Positions 6,164-13,825 of a stretch of 13,825 bases of DNA are shown here, piece by piece. Within the stretch, counting starts at the first letter, position 1. Each line of letters opens with the position of its first letter. The notes below the pieces were generated by a model. That model was not told the origin of the DNA. It saw only the letters and a program-made list of their open reading frames with translations, and did no database searches. Source of the DNA: an uncultured Collinsella sp. (lineage in GTDB: Bacteria > Actinomycetota > Coriobacteriia > Coriobacteriales > Coriobacteriaceae); contig CABUJL010000042.1 of NCBI GenBank assembly GCA_902491915.1, positions 1 to 13,825 on the forward strand. The letters are read 5' to 3'. The translations under genes and the position numbers were made by a program.

Positions 6164-7370
6164 AGTTGCCGTAACCTCCCCTCTCCTGGTCGCGGATGAC
6201 GTGGCCGCCCTCGAGGGCGATCACGCGACGGTGCATGCTATCGACCATCTCGCGGTCGTGCGTGGCGACGATCACGGTGGTGCCGGTGCGGTTAATACGC
6301 TCAAGCAGCTTCATGATGCCCAGCGAGATCGCCGGGTCGAGGTTGCCCGTGGGCTCGTCGCAGATCAGCAGCGGCGGACGGTTGACCATAGCACGGGCGA
6401 CGGCAACGCGCTGCTGCTCGCCACCGGAAAGCTGGTCGGGCAGCGAGTCCATCTGATCGGCCAGACCGACCAGACGCAGCACCTCGGGCACCTGGCTGCG
6501 AATGACGCCCTTGGGCTTGCCGATGCACTGCAGGGCAAACGCCACGTTTTCGTAGGCGGTCTTTTGCGGCAGAAGCTTAAAGTCCTGGAACACGGCGCCA
6601 ATCTGGCGGCGCAGGAACGGAACCTTACGGTTCTTGATCTTCATGAGGTCCTGACCGGCAACCAGGATGCGGCCGCTCGTCGGCTTGACGTCGCGGTTGA
6701 GCGTCGACAGCAGCGTGGTCTTACCCGAGCCGGAGTGACCGACCAGGAAGACGAACTCGCCCGGATAGATCTCGATGTTGATGTCGTCGAGTGCAGGCTT
6801 GTTAGGCTGTGCCGGATAGATCTTGGTGACATGCTCCATAAGGATGACGGGCTCGACACCGGCCTGCTTGGCCATCTTCTTGCGGCTGGCCTGCGGATCG
6901 ATGGGCGCAAACACCGACGTAAAATCGGGGTTGTTGAGCGCGTTATCGAGGCTTGCGACCTCGGCTGCCTGATCGCTCTCGACCACCGGGGCAGCAGGCT
7001 GCGTGGGGTCGGGAATAGCGGCAAAGAGACCGGACTGCGCAGGCTGAGGAGCCGGCGTCGCAGGGGGCAAGGGGTCGGGAATGCCGGCCATGGTAGGCTG
7101 CGGCGTGGCGGCACCAGCCTGAGGCTGCTCCACGCGAGCGGTCACGGCCTGAACGGGCTCAAAACCCGCCGTGCCGGAAAGCGCGACATCGCTGGTTGGA
7201 TTGTAGGCAAAGGGATCGGATGCCGGCTGTGCCTGATCTGCCGGCTGAGCGGGGGCCTGAGCAACAGGCTGGCCCTCTGAATCCGGAGTGGCGAAACGAC
7301 TGCCCTGGACGCCTGCCTGCGTCTTGGGGGCATCATCGCCCGCACCGGAGGTACGGAAGTGGTTACCCAC
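6150..7370 (-). CDS. ftsE: Cell division ATP-binding protein FtsE with long N-terminal extension
   Basis: This is a 406-residue protein; FtsE is normally about 220-230. The ATPase core occupies about residues 174-395: Walker A GHSGSGKTT (211-219), Q-loop Gln262 in FQDFKLLPQ, signature LSGGEQQR (314-321), Walker B LLICDEPT (334-341), and switch His371. NLDPAISLGIMKLLERIN is FtsE-like. Residues 1-173 are low-complexity, rich in Pro, Ala, Gln and acidic residues, with a repeated IPDP motif (97-100 and 119-122) and a basic SRKKMAK just before the core. The GTG start at 7370 has AGGAG five bases upstream, and the frame is open throughout. An ATG at residue 166 would give a normal-length FtsE but has only AAGAAG before it. 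The C-terminal tail is Gly/Tyr rich. The stop is TAA. It is co-transcribed with ftsX. Confidence 0.94.
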   Translation of the reverse strand: MGNHFRTSGAGDDAPKTQAGVQGSRFATPDSEGQPVAQAPAQPADQAQPASDPFAYNPTSDVALSGTAGFEPVQAVTARVEQPQAGAATPQPTMAGIPDPLPPATPAPQPAQSGLFAAIPDPTQPAAPVVESDQAAEVASLDNALNNPDFTSVFAPIDPQASRKKMAKQAGVEPVILMEHVTKIYPAQPNKPALDDINIEIYPGEFVFLVGHSGSGKTTLLSTLNRDVKPTSGRILVAGQDLMKIKNRKVPFLRRQIGAVFQDFKLLPQKTAYENVAFALQCIGKPKGVIRSQVPEVLRLVGLADQMDSLPDQLSGGEQQRVAVARAMVNRPPLLICDEPTGNLDPAISLGIMKLLERINRTGTTVIVATHDREMVDSMHRRVIALEGGHVIRDQERGGYGNYGTN

Positions 7371-7473
7371 TGGTGCTCCTTATCGTCGTGCGTTTAAACT
7401 ACATGAGCGCTTTGTATTTTAGCAGCATTAGCTTTGCTGCACATAAGAAGCATGGCCGTGTTTGGGTCCCTCC

Positions 7474-7596
7474 GGCCGGACACAGGGTTACTTTCCAAAT
7501 CGTCCTCGGACATGTCGGAGCCCCCGCTGCGCACTACGTGCGGCGGGGGCTCCTCCGTCCTGCGGAAAGATTTGGAAAGTAACCCTGTGTCCGGCC
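7474..7596. repeat. 123-bp element with perfect 28-bp inverted ends
   Basis: The 28 bases at 7474-7501 (containing GGACACAGGGTTACTTTCC) recur exactly as reverse complement at 7569-7596. The interior has a second hairpin, GAGCCCCCGC (7518-7527) with GCGGGGGCTC (7543-7552), and within it CGCAC (7530-7534) with GTGCG (7538-7542). Folded, this is a long stem, an internal loop and a GC-rich apical stem. No coding frame is convincing. It lies between the transketolase terminator and the start of ftsE. It looks like a miniature inverted-repeat element or a structured RNA/cruciform; no clear target-site duplication flanks it. Confidence 0.85.
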
Positions 7597-7735
7597 TGCG
7601 ATAACTAAGGGGTCGCTGCGTTTTACTTGGGTGCAGCAGCGCCGTGCTTGGGGGCTGAATTGCACTTTGCTGGTCTGGGCCCGTTTCCCGGAAAAAGCCC
7701 TTACTTGGTGCTGGCCTAATTTGTTTATTGCCGAC
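7597..7735. other. Non-coding remainder of the ftsE-transketolase gap, with short repeats
   Basis: The 448-base gap between ftsE and the transketolase genes (7371-7818) holds, in order: about 100 bases of ftsE leader (a small GCAGCA/TGCTGC hairpin, and a TAAAAT that could be a -10 but lacks a clear -35), the 123-bp palindromic element, this stretch, then a terminator. This stretch contains TTACTTGGGTGCAG (7623-7636) and the near copy TTACTTGGTGCTGG (7701-7714), and a CGCTGC/GCAGCG dyad (7614-7619 and 7636-7641). The minus strand is open in one frame across it, but there is no start with a binding site and the frame runs on through the terminator, so I call no gene. Confidence 0.5.
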
Positions 7736-7772
7736 AAAAAACAGGGGCGTCCTCAAAGAGGACGCCCCTGTT
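7736..7772 (-). terminator. Rho-independent terminator of the transketolase operon
   Basis: A perfect 15-bp stem, AACAGGGGCGTCCTC (7740-7754) with GAGGACGCCCCTGTT (7758-7772), encloses a three-base loop. On the minus strand it is followed by a run of T (TTTTTTG, the last stem bases included). It lies 46 bases after the stop of the C-terminal subunit gene. Confidence 0.92.
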
Positions 7773-7818
7773 ATGGATTGCATACGGTTGCTGAAGCGAT
7801 ACTTTGCCTCGTCTTGCC

Positions 7819-8760
7819 TTATGCCAAGAACTCCTTGGTGGTCGCCACGATGTTGGCGGCGTCCAGGCCATACTTGTGCAAGAGCTCGGCACCCGGGCCG
7901 GACTCGCCAAAGGTGTCGTTGACGCCGATCTTCTTGAGGGGCGTCGGGCACTGCTCGCACAGGACGTCGGCAACGGCGCTGCCCAGGCCACCGATTACAG
8001 AATGCTCCTCGACGGTCACGACGTGGCCGGTCTTGGTGGCGCTCTTGACGATCAGGTCGGCATCGATGGGCTTGATGGTGTGCATGTTGATGACCTCGGC
8101 GTCGATGCCCTCGGCAGCGAGCTGCTCGGCGGCCTCGAGAGCCTCGCCGACCATCAGGCCGCAGGCGATGATGGTGACGTCGGCGCCCTCGCGCATGACA
8201 ATGCCCTTACCCAACTCGAAGTTGTAGGTCTCGGGGTCGTTGATAACCGGCGAGGCCAAACGAGCGAAGCGCATGTACACCGGACCGTCGCACTCGTAGG
8301 CGGCGCGCGTCACGGCGCGGGCCTCGACGTCGTCGGCAGGAACGATCACAGTCATGCCGGGGATGACGCGCATGAGGGCGATATCCTCGCAGCACTGGTG
8401 CGTGGCACCATCCTCGCCCACCGAGATACCGGCGTGCGTGGCACCAATCTTAACGTTGAGGTGCGGGTAGCCGATGGAGTTACGGACCTGCTCAAAAGCG
8501 CGGCCGGCTGCGAACATGGCAAAGGTGCTCGCGAAGGCAACGCGGCCGGTGGTCGCGATACCGGCGGCGACGCCCATCAGGTTGCTCTCGGCGATACCCA
8601 CGTCGAAGAAGCGGTCGGGGCAGGCGGCCTTGAACTTGCCGGTCTGCGTGGCGGCGGCCAGGTCGGCGTCGAGGACCACAAAGTCATCGTGCTCGTTGGC
8701 GAGCTCGACGAGGGCCTCGCCGTAGCTTACGCGCGTGGCGATTTTTTTGACGTCTGCCAT
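7819..8760 (-). CDS. tkt: Transketolase, C-terminal subunit
   Basis: This is a 313-residue second half of a split transketolase (pyrimidine-binding and C-terminal domains). With the N-terminal subunit it forms a ThDP enzyme that moves two-carbon ketol units between sugar phosphates in the non-oxidative pentose phosphate pathway. It shows FFDVGIAESNLMGVAAG (51-67), whose Glu58 matches the glutamate that activates the ThDP aminopyrimidine ring. HAGISVGEDGATHQCCEDIALM (109-130) and TVEEHSVIGGLGSAV near the C terminus are also typical. The start is ATG at 8760: GAGGAG lies seven bases upstream, inside the end of the previous gene, and one base separates the two genes. The open frame extends 28 codons upstream but overlaps the N-terminal gene. 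The stop is TAA. DXS-like C-terminal halves share this fold, but the N-terminal partner points to transketolase. Confidence 0.94.
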   Translation of the reverse strand: MADVKKIATRVSYGEALVELANEHDDFVVLDADLAAATQTGKFKAACPDRFFDVGIAESNLMGVAAGIATTGRVAFASTFAMFAAGRAFEQVRNSIGYPHLNVKIGATHAGISVGEDGATHQCCEDIALMRVIPGMTVIVPADDVEARAVTRAAYECDGPVYMRFARLASPVINDPETYNFELGKGIVMREGADVTIIACGLMVGEALEAAEQLAAEGIDAEVINMHTIKPIDADLIVKSATKTGHVVTVEEHSVIGGLGSAVADVLCEQCPTPLKKIGVNDTFGESGPGAELLHKYGLDAANIVATTKEFLA

Positions 8761-8761
8761 C

Positions 8762-9592
8762 CTAGAGCTCCTCTCCGGCGGCCGTGAGCTCTGCCATGGC
8801 CTGCTCAAACTGTTCATCGTTGGGGGCCTTGCCGTGCCAACCAACCTGGTTCTCCATAAAGGACACGCCCTTGCCCTTCAGGGTCTCGGCGATAATGGCG
8901 GTCGGCTGCCCCTTGGTGGCGCGAGCCTCGGCAAAGGCGGCGCGGATCTGGTCGAAGTCGTTGCCGTCGGCGAGCTCCACCACGTGGAACTTGAACGCGC
9001 GGAACTTGTCGGCGAGCGGCATGGGGTCGTTGACCTCCTCGACGGGGCCGTCGATCTGCAGGCCGTTGTGGTCGACGATCACGCAGAGGTTATCGAGCTG
9101 CTGGTTGCCGGCAAACATGGCGGCCTCCCAGACCTGGCCCTCCTCGCTCTCGCCATCGCCCAGCAGGGCGTACGTGCGGTAAGTATCGCCCCAGTGCTTG
9201 GCGGCAACGGCCATACCCACGGCGGCGGAGATACCCTGGCCGAGCGAGCCGGTGGACATGTCGACGCCCGGGGTGTCGTTCATGTTGGGATGACCCTGCA
9301 GGTGGCTGCCGATATGGCGCAGCGTCTCGAGATCCTCCTTGGGGAAGAACCCACGCTCGGCGAGCACGGCGTACAGGCCCGGAGCGCAATGGCCCTTGGA
9401 GAGCACAAAACGGTCGCGATCGGCCTTGCGGGGATCGGCCGGGTCGACGTTCATTTCCTCAAAGTACAGATAGGTCATGATGTCGGCAGCGCCGAGCGAA
9501 CCGCCCGGATGGCCGGACTTGGCAGCGTGCACGCCGGTGACGATGCCCTTCCTTACCTCGTTGGCAACCTTTTTGAGCTCTTCGTCGCTCAT
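8762..9592 (-). CDS. tkt: Transketolase, N-terminal subunit
   Basis: This is a 276-residue ThDP pyrophosphate-binding half of a split transketolase. It shows HPGGSLG (28-34), SKGHCAPGLYAVL (65-77) and the ThDP/metal motif that begins GDGESEEGQVWEAAMFAGNQ and ends in the NLCVIVDHN segment (GDG at 145-147, Asn176). Single-chain transketolases are about 650-700 residues; the two subunits here total 589, the usual size for the split form of archaea and many anaerobic bacteria. GGAAGG lies four bases before the ATG. The stop is TAG, followed after one base by the C-terminal gene, so equal synthesis by translational coupling is likely. The AT-rich upstream gap (9593-9799) probably holds the promoter. 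Confidence 0.94.
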   Translation of the reverse strand: MSDEELKKVANEVRKGIVTGVHAAKSGHPGGSLGAADIMTYLYFEEMNVDPADPRKADRDRFVLSKGHCAPGLYAVLAERGFFPKEDLETLRHIGSHLQGHPNMNDTPGVDMSTGSLGQGISAAVGMAVAAKHWGDTYRTYALLGDGESEEGQVWEAAMFAGNQQLDNLCVIVDHNGLQIDGPVEEVNDPMPLADKFRAFKFHVVELADGNDFDQIRAAFAEARATKGQPTAIIAETLKGKGVSFMENQVGWHGKAPNDEQFEQAMAELTAAGEEL

Positions 9593-9799
9593 TGTGCCTT
9601 CCTTTCATCCTCATTAGACAAAATGCGCACGGCACCGAAGGTAATCCCAACACAGCCGCAATGCACGTACGTCATTCATTATGCTGGAAACTGATGGCTT
9701 TACCAGAGTTTTTATCATTATTTGAACAATTTAGCAGGCAGAACCGCTGATGAAACGGTTTATCAATGTGAACGTCTTTTGGATGGAACGCAGTCGACC
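9593..9799 (-). promoter_or_regulatory. AT-rich upstream region of the transketolase operon, promoter not pinned down
   Basis: This 207-base gap follows the yitT-like gene and precedes transketolase. On the minus strand the best -10-like box is CATAAT (9678-9683); the sequence 17 bases upstream, CTGGTA (9701-9706), is a poor -35. A short AACCG/CGGTT hairpin without a T-run lies near the end of the yitT-like gene (about 9742-9761). The base composition is much more AT-rich than the flanking genes, as expected of a promoter region. Confidence 0.3.
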
Positions 9800-10690
9800 C
9801 TACGCGCTAATGTCCTTGAATCCCTCGCCGAAGGCTTCCGTAACGTCAGCGACCGTCACAATGGCGTGAGGATCGCGCTCGCGCACGATCGTCTTGAGGG
9901 TATTGAGCTCTCGACGGCTCACGATGACCATAATCACCGGCTTCTCGGCACCCGAATACATGCCAGTCGCCTTAAACTTGGTACAACCACGACCCAGGCC
10001 ATACATGATATCGGCAGCGATATCAGGGAACTTATCCGAGATGATGAGTACCATACGGCGTTTGTTGCCGCCATCGACCACGGCATCGATCACATAGCCG
10101 CTAATGACCATCGAAAGGCCTGCATATAGTGCGTTTTCGATTGAAAAGACCGGAGCCGACAGCGCACACACGGCAACGTCGATTGCCATGACGGTCGAGC
10201 CCACCGGCAGCGAGGTGTTACGCGAAATGATTTGGCCAATCGTGTCCGAGCCGCCGGTGTTGGCGCCGGCACGCAACACCATGCCGTAACCGATGCCCGT
10301 AATAATGCCGCCCCACATGGCGGGAAGCATCAGGTCCGCATCCGCCAGAGGTGCTACAAACGGGGCGAACAGATCGGTAAAGAAGCCCAGCAGCACAAAG
10401 CCCGTCGCGGTCTGCACCACGTAGAACATGCCGCCCTCGCGCATAACGACCAGCAGCAGCAAGGCGTTCATCACGATGGTCTGGATACCGACGGGAAGCG
10501 ACACGCCTCGCGCCGCGCCGACCGCCTGGATAATGGTGGCAAGGCCCGTAACGCCACCGGCGGCAAGACCATTGGGAATCAAAAACAGGTCGGTCGCGAT
10601 GGCGGCCAAGGCACACCCCAACATGATCTGGGGCAGGTCGTGAAAGAAGTTCATCGAAAGAATGCGCTTGATGTCCAGACGATATGCCAT
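9800..10690 (-). CDS. YitT-family membrane protein with C-terminal DUF2179 domain
   Basis: This is a 296-residue integral membrane protein of the YitT family, whose molecular function is not established. Five or six hydrophobic segments fill about residues 15-210: the first is followed by NGLAAGGVTGLATIIQ, a later one by GANTGGSDTIGQII; both glycine-rich motifs recur in the family. The soluble C-terminal domain (about 215-290, ending ...ERDPHAIVTVADVTEAFGEGF) fits DUF2179. The ATG at 10690 is chosen over an in-frame start eight codons upstream because AGGGAGG lies four bases before it. The stop is TAG. A terminator hairpin ends only a few bases before the ribosome binding site, so any promoter further upstream must read through it. 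Confidence 0.9.
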   Translation of the reverse strand: MAYRLDIKRILSMNFFHDLPQIMLGCALAAIATDLFLIPNGLAAGGVTGLATIIQAVGAARGVSLPVGIQTIVMNALLLLVVMREGGMFYVVQTATGFVLLGFFTDLFAPFVAPLADADLMLPAMWGGIITGIGYGMVLRAGANTGGSDTIGQIISRNTSLPVGSTVMAIDVAVCALSAPVFSIENALYAGLSMVISGYVIDAVVDGGNKRRMVLIISDKFPDIAADIMYGLGRGCTKFKATGMYSGAEKPVIMVIVSRRELNTLKTIVRERDPHAIVTVADVTEAFGEGFKDISA

Positions 10691-10702
10691 GCTGCCTCCC
10701 TC

Positions 10703-10731
10703 AAAAAAGCGCACCCAAACGGATGCGCTTT
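10703..10731 (-). terminator. Terminator hairpin abutting the yitT-like ribosome binding site
   Basis: On the minus strand AAAGCGCA pairs with TGCGCTTT (8 bp) around a 10-base loop and merges into a run of six T (10703-10708). It is the second of two terminator-like structures after prfB. The T-run ends about two bases before the purine-rich binding site of the yitT-like gene, so it can also be read as a leader attenuator of that gene. Confidence 0.75.
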
Positions 10732-10770
10732 GAACTTCTTCTTGTATTCGATTCTACCGATTCGCCGGAC

Positions 10771-10794
10771 AAAAACCACCCCTGCGCAGGGTTT
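10771..10794 (-). terminator. Probable first terminator after prfB
   Basis: On the minus strand AAACC (10790-10794) pairs with GGTTT (10773-10777) around a loop containing the self-complementary CCTGCGCAGG, followed by a T-run (TTTTT). The outer stem is short, so strength is uncertain. It lies about 60 bases after the prfB stop. Confidence 0.5.
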
Positions 10795-10855
10795 ATTCTG
10801 GATACAAACCCGTCCAACCGTTAGGCTTGGCATCGGTTTGAAGCCGCCCGATGTT

Positions 10856-12003
10856 TTAGACCCCCGAGCCTTCTGCATCGGCGTTGCCGGTGGCCCAGCG
10901 ATGGTAGCCAATAACAAACGGGTCCAGGTCGCCATCGTCAAGAACGGCCTCGACATTGCTGGTCTCCACGCCCGTGCGTAGGTCCTTGACCATCTGGTAC
11001 GGGTAGAGCACGTAGCTGCGGATCTGGTTGCCAAAACCAATCGTGGTCTTGGGTCCGCGAATCTCATCGAGCGCCTCGGCACGCTTCTCGAGCTCAATCT
11101 CGTACAGGCGAGCCTTGAGGATCTGCATGCACGCGGCCTTGTTCTGGATCTGGCTGCGCTCGTTTTGGCAGGTGACCACAATGCCGCTGGGGAAATGCGT
11201 CACGCGCACGGCGGAGTCGGTGGTGTTGACGCCCTGACCGCCCGGGCCGCTCGCGTGGTATACGTCCACGCGGATGTCGTCGGGACTGATCTCGATGTCG
11301 ATATCATCGGGTAGCACGGGGATGACCTCGACGCCGGCAAACGTGGTCTGGCGGCGCTTCTTGTCGTCGGTGGGGCTAATGCGAACCAAGCGGTGGACGC
11401 CGGCCTCGGCGCGCAGCATGCCAAATGCGTCCTTGCCCTCGACGGTAAAGGTCGCGCGGTCGATGCCGATGACCTCGGCCGCGGGACAGTCGTTGATGGT
11501 GACCTTCCAGCCGCGACGCTGGCAGTACTTCATGTACATCTTAAAGAGCATGAAGGTCCAGTCCTGGGCCTCCAGACCACCCTGTCCGGGCTTGATAGTC
11601 ACGATGGCATCGCCGTGATCGAACTCACCGGTAAACCAGCTCGAAAGCTCAAGCTCATCGATGGCACGGGCCAGGCGCTCAGCCGTGGCTGTAGCCTCCT
11701 CGCGAAGGGCGACGGCGTCGGGGTCATCCCCCATCTCCTCGACAAGCTCCAGCGCGGCGCGGGCATCGGAAAGCTCGCCGCGCGCGGTGTCCACGGCAGC
11801 GATATCTTCCTTGGTACGCGCGATCTCCTCCATGGTGGCACGGGCGGCGTCGGCGTCATCCCAAAAGCCAGGGGCAACGCTTTTGGCCTCGAGCTCGGTC
11901 ACACGGGTACGCTTCTCGTCCAGGTGGAGATACGACTCGACCTCGCCGAGCCGGTCCGCGAACGCGTCCAGCTCGGCGGGCGTTATCTCTAAAGCCTCAG
12001 CCA

Positions 12004-12004
<1 letters not shown>
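10856..12004 (-). CDS. prfB: Peptide chain release factor 2 (RF2)
   Basis: This is a 382-residue class I release factor that recognises UGA and UAA on the ribosome and triggers peptide release. The N-terminal helical domain (1-125) is followed by the codon-recognition and catalytic domains. The catalytic GGQ lies at 255-257 in SGPGGQGVNTTDSAVRVTH, and RF2-type IDIEISPDDIRVDVYHASG precedes it. The recognition tripeptide that is normally Ser-Pro-Phe reads Ser-Pro-Thr (210-212, in LVRISPTDDKKRRQTTF). The gene is one uninterrupted frame: YLHLD (25-29) spans the place where many prfB genes carry an in-frame UGA and a +1 shift, so that autoregulation is absent. The ATG overlaps the secA stop as TAATG, with AGGA about seven bases upstream. 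The stop is TAA. RF2 rather than RF1 is supported by the overall sequence and the secA linkage. Confidence 0.95.

Positions 12005-13825
<1,821 letters not shown>

Noticed and set aside
6201..7280. Long plus-strand open frame (359 codons) opposite ftsE
   Set aside because: It is antisense to a gene with clear ABC ATPase motifs, has no recognisable domains, and is explained by the high GC of the opposite strand.
6150..7370. Frameshift or fusion artefact producing the long FtsE
   Set aside because: The frame is continuous, begins at a GTG with a good ribosome binding site, and keeps coding-like composition through the extension.
7394..7960. Minus-strand open frame of 188 codons through the non-coding gap
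   Set aside because: It starts inside the transketolase C-terminal gene in another frame, runs through a strong terminator and the palindrome, and has no binding site. Its openness follows from base composition.
7804..9694. Two long plus-strand open frames opposite the transketolase genes
   Set aside because: They mirror genes with clear ThDP motifs; the translations are Gly/Val/Asp-rich shadow sequence with no family signature.
9593..9799. Thiamine pyrophosphate riboswitch before transketolase
   Set aside because: No CTGAGA-type or ACCTGATC-type TPP core elements are seen; ThDP is only a cofactor of this enzyme.
10232..10981. Plus-strand open frame of 249 codons across the YitT-like gene and its leader
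   Set aside because: It is antisense to a membrane protein and crosses two terminator hairpins; no plausible product.
11900..11950. Programmed +1 frameshift in prfB
   Set aside because: The frame is continuous through the usual site (Tyr-Leu-His-Leu-Asp) with no UGA or slippery CUU-UGA.

Overview
This is a high-GC bacterial window that reads as chromosome of a Coriobacteriia member, most likely Collinsella. The assignment rests on recall of protein style (FtsEX, RNase R, split transketolase, YitT, RF2, SecA) and on gene order, not on a database search. Nearly all genes lie on the minus strand, so transcription runs mostly from the right end to the left.

Right end to about 10.7 kb: the 3' two thirds of secA (cut by the window edge) overlaps prfB by one base (TAATG), and two terminator-like hairpins follow. 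Next come a YitT-family membrane protein, a two-gene transketolase (N-terminal ThDP half, then C-terminal half, one base apart) with a strong terminator, and then ftsE-ftsX (14-base overlap, strong terminator). These pair protein export with translation termination (secA-prfB), cell-division wall-hydrolase control (ftsEX) and the pentose phosphate pathway (tkt). RNase R (rnr) follows and ends in a GC-rich hairpin.

Between rnr and a tRNA-Gln/tRNA-Glu pair at the left edge lies a more accessory stretch: an orphan small serine recombinase with repeated half-sites in its leader, a VanZ-like membrane protein, an ArsC/Spx-like thioredoxin-fold protein, and one plus-strand gene for a 136-residue protein resembling part of a MarR-like family. 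The tRNA pair has a good sigma-70-type promoter.

The clearest structures that genes do not explain are (a) three imperfect palindromes of exactly 46 bp on an exact 62-bp period at 842-1011, between two convergent genes, and (b) a 123-bp element with perfect 28-bp inverted ends at 7474-7596, upstream of ftsE. Among the proteins, RF2 carries Ser-Pro-Thr where Ser-Pro-Phe is usual in the stop-codon recognition tripeptide, and FtsE has a Pro/Ala/Gln-rich N-terminal extension of about 175 residues. No complete new defence or mobile system is evident; most of the window is core chromosome.
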